Shown here: piece after piece, positions 1-7,091 of the stretch
Layout: every line of letters starts with the position of its first letter
How positions within the stretch are numbered: position 1 is the first letter of the stretch
Origin: G963664935 sp963664935
GTDB taxonomy: Bacteria > Pseudomonadota > Gammaproteobacteria > Methylococcales > G963664935
DNA length: 64,000 bases
Assembly (NCBI GenBank): GCA_963664935.2
Contig: CAXXSE010000006.1
Location: forward strand, 558,001 to 622,000
Direction: 5' to 3'
Made by a program: the position numbers and the translations under genes
Notes under the pieces: generated by a model
Told to the model about the DNA's origin: nothing
The model's input: only the letters and a program-made list of their open reading frames with translations
Database searches by the model: none

Positions 1-1077
1 GTTATCGGTCCGGAACAAGGTGCGACGTTGCCTGGAATGACGGTGGTGTGCGGGGATTCTCATACCTCTACCCATGGCGCTTTTGGCGCATTGGCCTTCG
101 GAATCGGAACGTCCGAGGTGGAGCATGCGCTTGCCACGCAGTGCCTTGTGCAAAAAAAATCAAAAAACATGCTGGTGGATATTAGTGGTGAGTTATCGGT
201 CGGTATCTGTGCGAAAGACGTGGTCCTGGCAATAATTGGGGAAATTGGCACGGCGGGGGGGACTGGATATACAATCGAATTTGCGGGCTCTATCATCAGG
301 GGTTTGTCTATGGAAGGACGAATGACGGTGTGTAATATGGCCATTGAAGCCGGAGCTCGAGCGGGATTAATCGGAGTTGATGCGACGACTATAAAATATG
401 TGGAAGGGCGCCCCTATGCGCCAACTGGTGAATTGTGGGAACGGGCAGTGGAAAATTGGCAAAATCTTCGAAGCGATGAAGGTGCGGCCTTCGATAAAAT
501 CGTTTCGATCGATGGGGGTGATATCGCGCCTCAGGTGACTTGGGGCACCTCGCCGGAAATGGTTGTTTCGGTGGACCAGGTTGTTCCTGACCCGATGGGA
601 CAAACGGACGAAGTGAAGAAGCAAAGTATGGAACGCGCTTTGGTTTATATGGACCTTGAGCCTGGGATACCGATGTCCGAGATATTTTTGGATAAAGTTT
701 TTATTGGCTCGTGCACCAATTCAAGAATTGAGGATTTGAGAGCCGCTGCCCAAATTGCTAAGGGAAAAAGCCTCGCGAGCAATATAAAACAGGCGCTTGT
801 GGTCCCTGGCTCCGGTCTGGTTAAAAGGCAGGCCGAGCAGGAAGGTCTTGACAAGATTTTTATCGAAGCCGGTTTTGAGTGGCGCGATTCCGGTTGCTCG
901 ATGTGTTTGGCTATGAATGCGGACCGGCTCGAAGCGGGTGAACGCTGTGCGTCGACCTCAAATCGAAACTTTGAAGGACGGCAGGGTTATGGTGGACGAA
1001 CCCATTTGGTGAGTCCGGCAATGGCTGCCGCCGCTGCGATAACGGGTCATTTCACCGATATTCGTGAGGGCTTTTAG
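1..1077 (+). CDS. leuC: 3-isopropylmalate dehydratase large subunit, 5' truncated by window edge
   Basis: Large subunit of isopropylmalate isomerase, which with LeuD converts 2- to 3-isopropylmalate in leucine synthesis in the cytoplasm. The frame is open from base 1 and 358 residues are visible; the family is about 465 long, so roughly 105 N-terminal residues lie outside. The [4Fe-4S] ligands are seen as the Cys of IGSCTN and the CxxC of SGCSMCLAMN. The CGDSHTSTHGAFG stretch is typical of the aconitase superfamily. The stop TAG shares its G with the GTG start of leuD, so the two are translationally coupled. Intact where visible. Confidence 0.97.
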   Translation, partial: VIGPEQGATLPGMTVVCGDSHTSTHGAFGALAFGIGTSEVEHALATQCLVQKKSKNMLVDISGELSVGICAKDVVLAIIGEIGTAGGTGYTIEFAGSIIRGLSMEGRMTVCNMAIEAGARAGLIGVDATTIKYVEGRPYAPTGELWERAVENWQNLRSDEGAAFDKIVSIDGGDIAPQVTWGTSPEMVVSVDQVVPDPMGQTDEVKKQSMERALVYMDLEPGIPMSEIFLDKVFIGSCTNSRIEDLRAAAQIAKGKSLASNIKQALVVPGSGLVKRQAEQEGLDKIFIEAGFEWRDSGCSMCLAMNADRLEAGERCASTSNRNFEGRQGYGGRTHLVSPAMAAAAAITGHFTDIREGF

Positions 1078-1712
1078 TGGACGCGTTTAAGAAAATTATA
1101 TCTAAAGCTATGCCTTTGGATCGCGTTAATGTGGATACCGATGCCATCATTCCCAAGCAGTTTTTAAAGTCAATCCGCCGTACCGGTTTTGGTCCGCACT
1201 TATTCGATGAATGGCGTTATTTGGATCGGGGCGAACCGGCAATGGATTGTACCGGTAGGCCACGAAATCCGGATTTTGTTCTAAATGATCCAAAATATTC
1301 AGGCGCCCAAATATTGTTGACACGGGAGAATTTCGGTTGCGGCTCATCGCGTGAACACGCGGCCTGGGCGCTGGCCGATTATGGATTTCGTGTTTTAATC
1401 GGGCCGGGATTCGCGGATATTTTTTACAATAATTGTTTTAAGAACGGATTGTTACCTATCGCCTTGGGCACTGATGAAATTGATCGGATGTTTAAGGAAT
1501 GTGGTGAAAACTATGCGTTGACGGTTGATTTAGAAACCCAAACCGTCATCAAGGCTACCGGTGAAAGCATCGGGTTTGATATCGATGAATCAAGAAAGCA
1601 TCGTCTGTTAAACGGCTTGGATGATATTGCCTTAACCCTGGAACAGACAGACAAAATTAAGGAATACGAGTCAAAGCGTCGTCAACGGACGCCTTGGCTG
1701 TTTCAATCTTGA
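1077..1712 (+). CDS. leuD: 3-isopropylmalate dehydratase small subunit
   Basis: Swivel-domain subunit that completes the LeuCD isomerase. The protein has 211 residues, the normal length. It shows the LDRVNVDTDAIIPKQFLK start and the NFGCGSSREHAAWAL substrate-binding segment expected of LeuD. The start is GTG, overlapping the leuC stop by one base, with GAGGG a few bases upstream. In related bacteria leuB follows directly; here about 3 kb of cassette-like DNA separates leuD from leuB, so the operon has been split. Confidence 0.97.
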   Translation: MDAFKKIISKAMPLDRVNVDTDAIIPKQFLKSIRRTGFGPHLFDEWRYLDRGEPAMDCTGRPRNPDFVLNDPKYSGAQILLTRENFGCGSSREHAAWALADYGFRVLIGPGFADIFYNNCFKNGLLPIALGTDEIDRMFKECGENYALTVDLETQTVIKATGESIGFDIDESRKHRLLNGLDDIALTLEQTDKIKEYESKRRQRTPWLFQS

Positions 1713-1841
1713 AAGAACTGTAGTAACTTTTCGGCGTATTTCTGATTAGCGCTATAACTGCGTTAAAAAAGCCTGGCATAATCAGTAACTATATATTTCT
1801 ACTAATTTATATAGATAGGCGTCCATTTCTCAACAAAAAAA

Positions 1842-1902
1842 GGGACAGATATATTTTTTCTAATCGATCATCCGTCAGTAAATAAATCTGTCCCATTTTT
1901 TT
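1842..1902. terminator. Hairpin with T-tract after leuD, possibly a repeat end
   Basis: An imperfect inverted repeat pairs GGGACAGATATATT (1842-1855) with AATAAATCTGTCCC (1881-1894). It is preceded by an A-run and followed by a T-run, so it could terminate transcription in both directions between leuD (+) and the small minus-strand genes. The same GGGACAG/CTGTCCC arms are common at the ends of small transposon-derived repeats, so a mobile origin is also possible. Confidence 0.55.
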
Positions 1903-1920
1903 CTTTTTTTCCTAAAATGT

Positions 1921-1932
1921 GCCTTGTTGGGC
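1921..1932 (-). repeat. Half of an integron attC site (truncated)
   Basis: GCCTTGTTGGGC matches the outer arm of the clear attC at 3181-3260 (GCCTTGTTAGGC) and carries a GTTRRRY core. It lies just downstream of the minus-strand gene pair at 1945-2414, where an attC should close that cassette. The other arm is missing; the sequence runs into the hairpin at 1842-1902, which may have replaced it. The match is short, so this is a suggestion. Confidence 0.35.
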
Positions 1933-1944
1933 AGGATACATTTG

Positions 1945-2175
1945 TCATGCCTGAATCAAGAGCGCATCCTGTGCCTTCTTAGGAAGGTCAAGGAGGACAA
2001 AATAGGATTTCGGATAGAGATAGTCTTCTGTAGATTCATCCACTACACGCAGATATCCTTCCTGTCCCGCGGCGTCATCTGCAAGAATCTGATACACCTT
2101 TCCCTTTTCTAGATCGTCACAATCTCTGTTCTCGATGCAGAGTGCAAACTCAATATTATGTTTTAATTGTGTCAT
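1945..2175 (-). CDS. Small conserved-looking hypothetical protein (76 aa)
   Basis: I cannot assign a function. The acidic small protein starts MTQLKHNIEFALCIEN and contains the segment VYQILADDAAGQEGYLRV, which reads like a compact beta-rich domain. No signal peptide or membrane segment is visible. It lies 2 bases downstream of the basic 78-residue protein at 2178-2414, so the two form a minus-strand pair. Its place in a cassette-like region, next to an attC half, suggests it was acquired as part of a gene cassette. Confidence 0.6.
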   Translation of the reverse strand: MTQLKHNIEFALCIENRDCDDLEKGKVYQILADDAAGQEGYLRVVDESTEDYLYPKSYFVLLDLPKKAQDALLIQA

Positions 2176-2177
2176 AG

Positions 2178-2414
2178 CTATTGATCCGACAATCTTTTAA
2201 TCTTCATTTTCCTTTTCCCAACACCATGCGCTTCATACCAATGCACCTCCGCAGTGCGAACGTTGTCATTTTCCAATTTCACAGTAGCGATACCTTTAAG
2301 CTTTCTCCATCTACCAGAACCATATCGTTTTCGGAGTCGCATAACATCGCGGATGCTGCCCCCAACTGCGATAATTTCCACGTTTTCTATTTTCCCTATG
2401 ATCTCGAAATACAT
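2178..2414 (-). CDS. Small basic hypothetical protein (78 aa)
   Basis: A small, strongly basic protein with the segments LRKRYGSGRWRKLKG and VHWYEAHGVGKRKMKIKR. I recall similar small proteins in many proteobacteria but no established role. The pairing with the acidic 76-residue protein downstream (gap of 2 bases) has the layout of a toxin-antitoxin or other two-component small operon, but no toxin family motif is recognised. The start ATG at 2414 is the only good one. Confidence 0.6.
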   Translation of the reverse strand: MYFEIIGKIENVEIIAVGGSIRDVMRLRKRYGSGRWRKLKGIATVKLENDNVRTAEVHWYEAHGVGKRKMKIKRLSDQ

Positions 2415-2579
2415 TTATCGTTATCATGACAGAATTGTACCGGTTTCTATTACCGCCGAACGCCAAATTCAGTGGCCACTGGCAGATATAAGATAAACTC
2501 AAACAATGCACTGAGCTTTGATATAAAAATGACCTCTGAAAAAAAACTGCGCTGCCAGCGGTCGACTGGAATTTTTTGT

Positions 2580-2815
2580 GTGTGCCCGGCATGGGCATGA
2601 TTTTATGGGGTGCAAGTCCCCTGTACATTATCCAGAAAGGAGTTATATTTGACAACTTTAAAAGTACTAGCCGAGGCCAAGGTGCGGAAGGGCGACCGAC
2701 CCGCTGAAAGAAGCCTAAGTGCAAACCTGCGAGCCAACGGACAGAAATCTACCGATACGGACCCGTATGTACGGTGCTGTGGGAGGGGGCTACTTGAGTA
2801 GCTCCCTATCCCGAT
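2580..2815 (+). mobile_element. ORF-less group II intron inserted in an attC core
   Basis: The segment starts GTGTGCCCGGCATGGGCATG and has the GGGTGCAAGTCCC motif of domain I, a TACTAGCCGAGGC-like stretch, a domain-V-like hairpin around 2751-2775 and a domain-VI-like stem at 2780-2812, ending ...CCCGAT. The normal reverse-transcriptase/maturase gene of domain IV is absent, so it is 236 nt long and could move or splice only with outside help. Joining the flanks gives TTTTTTGT plus TAGGC, which restores the integron core GTTAGGC. It points opposite to the cassette genes, as known for class C-attC introns. Domain V looks degenerate, so splicing ability is doubtful. Confidence 0.75.
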
Positions 2816-2849
2816 TAGGCATGCTTCATCTTCTCGTGTTCAAATTGAG

Positions 2850-3161
2850 TCAGAAAACTGTTCTTTTTAATAGCTCCTCTATCTCCAAGACTTTGAGGTA
2901 ACAAAACGCAAAATTGGCGTAAGTATCTTTTTCTGAGAGTGTTCCACTATCAAAAAGATTGTATAGCTCGTTTATTGGTTGATCGTAGTGGCGCTTTGGA
3001 TCTGGTTTTTTTGAACCTTGATATAAATCAAAAAGTGCATACGTATGAGCTACATGACAAAGATCTTGAATATCTCCGATCGGTAGATTACCTAAATTCA
3101 GGTCTGCTTTTGCTTTATCGTATGCGGACTGAACAACCTCTGTCATAGGCACATCTTTCAT
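2850..3161 (-). CDS. Hypothetical cassette-borne protein (103 aa)
   Basis: A soluble protein of 103 residues with no recognised family. It starts MKDVPMTEVVQSAYDKAKAD and looks mainly helical, without signal peptide or membrane segment. Its start lies 20 bases past the attC at 3181-3260, and its stop is about 30 bases before the attC core that carries the group II intron, so one gene sits between two recombination sites. This is the structure of a single integron cassette. An alternative start is the second ATG (MTEVVQ). Confidence 0.6.
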   Translation of the reverse strand: MKDVPMTEVVQSAYDKAKADLNLGNLPIGDIQDLCHVAHTYALFDLYQGSKKPDPKRHYDQPINELYNLFDSGTLSEKDTYANFAFCYLKVLEIEELLKRTVF

Positions 3162-3180
3162 TTAGTATCCTTATTTATTT

Positions 3181-3260
3181 GCCTAACGCCTGCCATCAGC
3201 CGCCGTTATACCCAAAGCGAAGCGGTGGGTTAAACGGTCGGCTGGATGGCCTTGTTAGGC
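3181..3260 (-). repeat. Integron attC recombination site
   Basis: Outer cores GCCTAAC (3181-3187) and GTTAGGC (3254-3260) are inverted. Inner arms GCCATCAGCCG and CGGCTGGATGGC pair with unpaired extra bases on one side, the bulged-base pattern known from attC sites bound as folded single strands by IntI. The length, 80 bp, is in the normal range. It lies at the 3' end of the minus-strand antitoxin gene, and the last codons of that gene, including its stop, are supplied by attC sequence. No integrase gene is in the window. Confidence 0.85.
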
Positions 3261-3508
3261 CAACTTTCCTCAACTGTGAATGACTGACCAAGGGCTTTAA
3301 AATGACTAAACTCTTGCTTACGAAGTTTTCCCCGAATTTCTTCAAATGATCTGACTACATCTTCAGCATATAGCCTTTCACCGCAATGAGTACAAACCTC
3401 CGCGGAAACTTGCATAGATACAGTGTTACCACTACCTCTAAGGAGTTTTTCTACATACTTGGTCTCTAAATCTCCGCCACAAACAGGACATTTCTCAAAA
3501 GGCTTCAT
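3230..3508 (-). CDS. YgiT-type zinc-finger antitoxin
   Basis: A 92-residue protein with two CxxC pairs (CPVCGG and CTHCGE) spaced as in the MqsA/YgiT N-terminal zinc finger, followed by a short helical tail. It probably binds and neutralises the DUF4258 protein encoded just upstream. I chose the ATG at 3508 because it overlaps the toxin stop as ATGA; a start at 3529 is possible but less likely. There is no helix-turn-helix domain, so autoregulation may need another mechanism. The C-terminal AIQPTV is translated from the attC. Confidence 0.8.
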   Translation of the reverse strand: MKPFEKCPVCGGDLETKYVEKLLRGSGNTVSMQVSAEVCTHCGERLYAEDVVRSFEEIRGKLRKQEFSHFKALGQSFTVEESWPNKAIQPTV

Positions 3509-3822
3509 TTCTTTATCCTCACTTTCCAATCAATCCACCGCTCAGGGTCTGGGCGATAGACTGTGATTAAAACTGCCCATAAGTTATTTGGATTATAGGC
3601 CCAAACACTATGAATTGGTTCTCCTGAGAAATTTCGACCAAAAATCAAACAGCTGGGATATGGCTTGTCAATTGGATAATCTTCAATGACTTCACCGTGA
3701 ATTACTGAGAAATATATTTCCTCATAAGTCAGATGATCAGCAAATGCTTCTTCTTCATCAGCATGATCCGTAATTCTTACCTGACCGGCACTAATGGCAT
3801 TAACTATGTGGGCTATATCCAT
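3505..3822 (-). CDS. DUF4258 toxin-like protein
   Basis: A 105-residue protein that starts MDIAHIVNAISAGQVRITDH and has the VRITDHADEEEA and VIEDYPIDKPYPSCLIFG segments typical of DUF4258 proteins, which are relatives of RelE/MqsR-type RNases. In other genomes this family is paired with a YgiT-type antitoxin, as here, in toxin-antitoxin order with a 4-base overlap. It is the first gene of the cassette that ends in the attC at 3181-3260. The mRNA-cleaving activity is inferred from the family only. Confidence 0.75.
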   Translation of the reverse strand: MDIAHIVNAISAGQVRITDHADEEEAFADHLTYEEIYFSVIHGEVIEDYPIDKPYPSCLIFGRNFSGEPIHSVWAYNPNNLWAVLITVYRPDPERWIDWKVRIKK

Positions 3823-3842
3823 GCTTCTAACTGTGGCCTAAC

Positions 3843-4769
3843 ATCTAAGCATTTATACGTCGCGCGTGAGCAAAACTCAAGGTTTTCGCGAATTGAATTA
3901 TAGAGTTAATCCCTTAAGGTCGTGCCATTAGGCTTTGGGGGTTCGTCTTGCATCGTGTATTTAAGTACAGACCACCGCTTTCATTGGTATTTGGTTCATT
4001 CAAGCCCAAGAGACAGGTTTATTTTTTATAAAATATAATTTGGGCTATAGCACCTAGAATACTGTCTTGAACTTACGTTCCTGGACGAAGCCGGAAAATA
4101 TGCTGAACGACAGCTTCGGAGCACTTCCGGCCATTTAGATGCCTCCAAAGTGTGTGTGGGCACAGCGAACGAGCGCTACCGGCTCCATGCCATGATATCG
4201 AATACCCTAGCGTCCTAGACCATTCCTGTCTTACAGAGTAGCGGCTAGGTTGGCCCGTTACCAAACCCTTTTTAGAGTGAGGAATAAGTTAGTGAAGGGA
4301 ATAGCCGCGCTAGTTGAGGAGAAGACCTTTGAAAATGATCGCGGCGGAAACGCAGAGCGCTGGGACAGCGTGGAGTCTACCAAAGCCGATAGAAGAAAAA
4401 TTATGATGAAACCGTAGACCTTGAATACAGGTGTTCGTTTTAACAGCGAAGTCATGACATATTTAAATCAAATACCGACCGGTATTCAGGGCATTGCTTT
4501 CAACAGACTTGACCTAGACGCCTGGGAAGATATTATATTCATCCTTTCGCCTTGTTCTGAAGCAAATCAAGGACAATCTGAACAATTACCGAGGTAGGCT
4601 GGGTAGTTGAAATTTCACCGTTTTTTGGGCTGGCGTGTATAAAGGGAAATGTATTGAAATGGGATTTGCTACAATCGATGCAAATCCTGCGTTAAATACA
4701 CACTCCGCATAAATAATAGGATGGGGCTTTTTAACAACGCTGAAACTTTAGCTGAATAGTTACGAACTA
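3843..4769. other. Long gap before leuB, with cassette scar and decayed coding-like DNA
   Basis: A GCCTAAC core occurs at 3836-3842, just upstream of the toxin gene, but I see no matching second arm, so a neighbouring attC may be lost. Around 4312-4412 one plus-strand frame reads VEEKTFENDRGGNAERWDS before a stop, and around 4440-4590 further protein-like stretches occur in broken frames. These look like relics of a gene I cannot name. I see no convincing RNA gene. The promoter of leuB is expected in the last 150 bases but no clear sigma-70 site stands out. Confidence 0.4.
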
Positions 4770-5849
4770 ATGACAAAAAAAATAGCGATATTGCCGGGCG
4801 ATGGCATTGGCCCGGAGATTGTGGCGGAAGCACTCAAAGTGCTCGATTGCCTGGTTAAGGAATTTGGCTTGGATGTGAAAACGGAGCAGGGACTGGTTGG
4901 AGGGATTGCTTATGAGGAAACCGGAGCGCCACTCCCGTCGGAGACTCTAGACCTGGTCAAATCCGCCGACGCGGTGCTGATGGGTGCGGTTGGAGGCCCG
5001 AAATGGGAATCTTTGGATTATTCGCTCAGGCCGGAAAGGGGATTATTGAGCTTACGTTCCGAGCTTGAACTGTTTTCAAACCTGAGACCGGCGATTTTGT
5101 ATCCTCAGTTGGTCGATGCATCTTCATTAAAGCCCGAAGTTGTATCCGGGCTTGATATCATGATTGTAAGAGAACTCACGGGAGGGATTTACTTTGGAAA
5201 ACCTCGGGGTGTCCGTATCCTGGAAAGCGGGGAGCGGGAAGGATTTAATACGCTCATATATAAGGAGTCGGAGATTCAACGGATTGCGCATTCCGCTTTC
5301 CGGATCGCTGAAAAAAGGGCTCAAAAAGTCTGCTCCGTGGACAAGGCCAACGTGCTCGAATGCACGGAATTATGGCGTGAAGTCGTGGGCGATGTTGCTA
5401 AAGTCTATCCTGATGTCGAATTGTCGCATATGTATGTCGATAACGCCGCGATGCAGTTGGTGCGGGCGCCGAAACAATTCGATGTAATCGTCACAACTAA
5501 TATGTTTGGTGACATTTTGTCGGATTGCGCATCGATGCTGACCGGTTCGATCGGTATGTTGCCGTCGGCCTCTTTAGACCGGAACGGAAAAGGCCTGTAC
5601 GAACCGATACACGGTTCCGCTCCGGATATTGCCGGGAAAGGGTGCGCGAATCCGCTGGCGACAATTTTATCGCTGGTGATGTTGCTCCGCTACAGTTTCA
5701 ATGAGGAAGCCGCGGCTCAACGCATTGAGAAGGCGGTTGCCATGGCATTGGATTCGGGCCTGCGTACGTCGGACATTTATTCCCCAGGGACCTGTCAAGT
5801 CGGGACCGTGGAAATGGGAAATGCGGTTGTTAAGGGACTTTTAGAATAA
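4770..5849 (+). CDS. leuB: 3-isopropylmalate dehydrogenase
   Basis: Oxidises and decarboxylates 3-isopropylmalate with NAD in leucine synthesis. The protein has 359 residues, the usual length, and starts MTKKIAILPGDGIGPEI. The signature region with metal-binding acidic residues is present (TNMFGDILSDCASML), as is the NAD-binding GSAPDIAGKG loop. asd follows after 6 bases, so leuB and asd are likely co-transcribed. It is separated from leuCD by the cassette region, so it needs its own promoter. Confidence 0.97.
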   Translation: MTKKIAILPGDGIGPEIVAEALKVLDCLVKEFGLDVKTEQGLVGGIAYEETGAPLPSETLDLVKSADAVLMGAVGGPKWESLDYSLRPERGLLSLRSELELFSNLRPAILYPQLVDASSLKPEVVSGLDIMIVRELTGGIYFGKPRGVRILESGEREGFNTLIYKESEIQRIAHSAFRIAEKRAQKVCSVDKANVLECTELWREVVGDVAKVYPDVELSHMYVDNAAMQLVRAPKQFDVIVTTNMFGDILSDCASMLTGSIGMLPSASLDRNGKGLYEPIHGSAPDIAGKGCANPLATILSLVMLLRYSFNEEAAAQRIEKAVAMALDSGLRTSDIYSPGTCQVGTVEMGNAVVKGLLE

Positions 5850-5855
5850 ATAGCG

Positions 5856-6878
5856 ATGAATAAGAAATTTAACGTTGCCGTTGTCGGCGCTACCGGGGCC
5901 GTTGGTGAAGTAATGCTTTCCATTTTGGCCGAGCGAAATTTTCCGTACGGAGAGGTATACGCCTTGTCCAGTAGCCGGTCCGTCGGGAAATCAATTGAAT
6001 TTGGCGATGGCCGCATTAAGGCGCAAAATTTATCGGAATTTAATTTTTCCAAAGTGCGGATTGGTTTATTTTCGGCGGGAGCCTCGGTTTCCAGGGAATT
6101 TGCGCCGAAGGCGGTTGAAGCGGGTTGTGTGGTGATCGATAATACCTCTGAATTTCGGCGTGATGACGATATTCCCTTAGTCATCCCTGAAGTCAATCCG
6201 GACCGGATCGGCCATTATACGAGCCGGGGTATTATTGCAAATCCGAATTGTTCGACGATTCAAATGATCGTGGCTTTGAAACCGATTTACGATGCCGTGG
6301 GGATCGAGCGCATCAATGTTTGTACGTACCAAGCGGTATCCGGCAGTGGCCGGGAAGCTATAAAGGAGCTGGCGGGTCAAACCGCGAATTTGCTCAATGC
6401 CAAGCGAGTCATTCCGAAAGTGTTTCCCAAGCAAATTGCTTTTAATGCTTTACCCCATATTGATGCGTTTCAGGACAACGGATATACCCGGGAAGAAATG
6501 AAAATGGTTTGGGAAACCCGAAAAATACTAGGTGATGAAAAAATCCAGGTCAATCCCACCGCGGTGCGAATTCCGGTATTCTTCGGACATTCCGAAGCCG
6601 TCCATATCGAGACGAGTGAAAAAATCAGCGCCGAACGGGCTACGGAACTCTTAACAAAGGCGCCCGGGGTGAAAGTATTGGACAGCCGCGAAGCGGGGGG
6701 CTATCCCACGGCGGTTACCGAGTCAGCGGGTCATGATGATGTGTTCGTGGGAAGAATTCGGGAAGATATCTCACACCCGAAAGGGCTGAACCTGTGGATT
6801 GTCGGGGACAACATACGAAAAGGCGCTGCCCTCAACAGCATACAGATCGCTGAACAACTAGTAAAAAATCACATCTGA
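5856..6878 (+). CDS. asd: Aspartate-semialdehyde dehydrogenase
   Basis: Reduces aspartyl phosphate to aspartate semialdehyde, the branch point to lysine, threonine, methionine and diaminopimelate. The 340 residues start with the NADP-binding VAVVGATGAVGEVML. The catalytic cysteine is in ANPNCSTIQM, and the substrate/active-site His region is near PVFFGHSEAVHI. Intact, in operon with leuB. The following spacer holds an imperfect inverted repeat (ATCTGAAC ... GTTCAGAT, about 6871-6940) without a T-run. Confidence 0.97.
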   Translation: MNKKFNVAVVGATGAVGEVMLSILAERNFPYGEVYALSSSRSVGKSIEFGDGRIKAQNLSEFNFSKVRIGLFSAGASVSREFAPKAVEAGCVVIDNTSEFRRDDDIPLVIPEVNPDRIGHYTSRGIIANPNCSTIQMIVALKPIYDAVGIERINVCTYQAVSGSGREAIKELAGQTANLLNAKRVIPKVFPKQIAFNALPHIDAFQDNGYTREEMKMVWETRKILGDEKIQVNPTAVRIPVFFGHSEAVHIETSEKISAERATELLTKAPGVKVLDSREAGGYPTAVTESAGHDDVFVGRIREDISHPKGLNLWIVGDNIRKGAALNSIQIAEQLVKNHI

Positions 6879-7091
6879 ACTAATCTTTATCTAGAAAGTA
6901 ACTATTCACTTTCAGGGTAGTCACTGTTCAGATTGCCTCTATTCCGTTTCGAAACAAAGGAAAAACGCGCCGGGTGGATTTGGAAACCTGGTTAGAAACA
7001 AAATAGGGATGAGCGAAATTAGTGACACTAGAAATAGCATCTTGATTGGAGCATCGGTAGTGCGTGTGATTTGTTTTCTGGAGGGGGCCAA

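Noticed and set aside
2311..2724. Minus-strand frame of 137 residues across the intron
   Set aside because: It overlaps a better supported gene and intron, with unlikely composition.
4073..4455. Small minus-strand genes upstream of leuB
   Set aside because: Low-complexity products without ribosome-binding sites or family features; plus-strand relics explain the sequence better.
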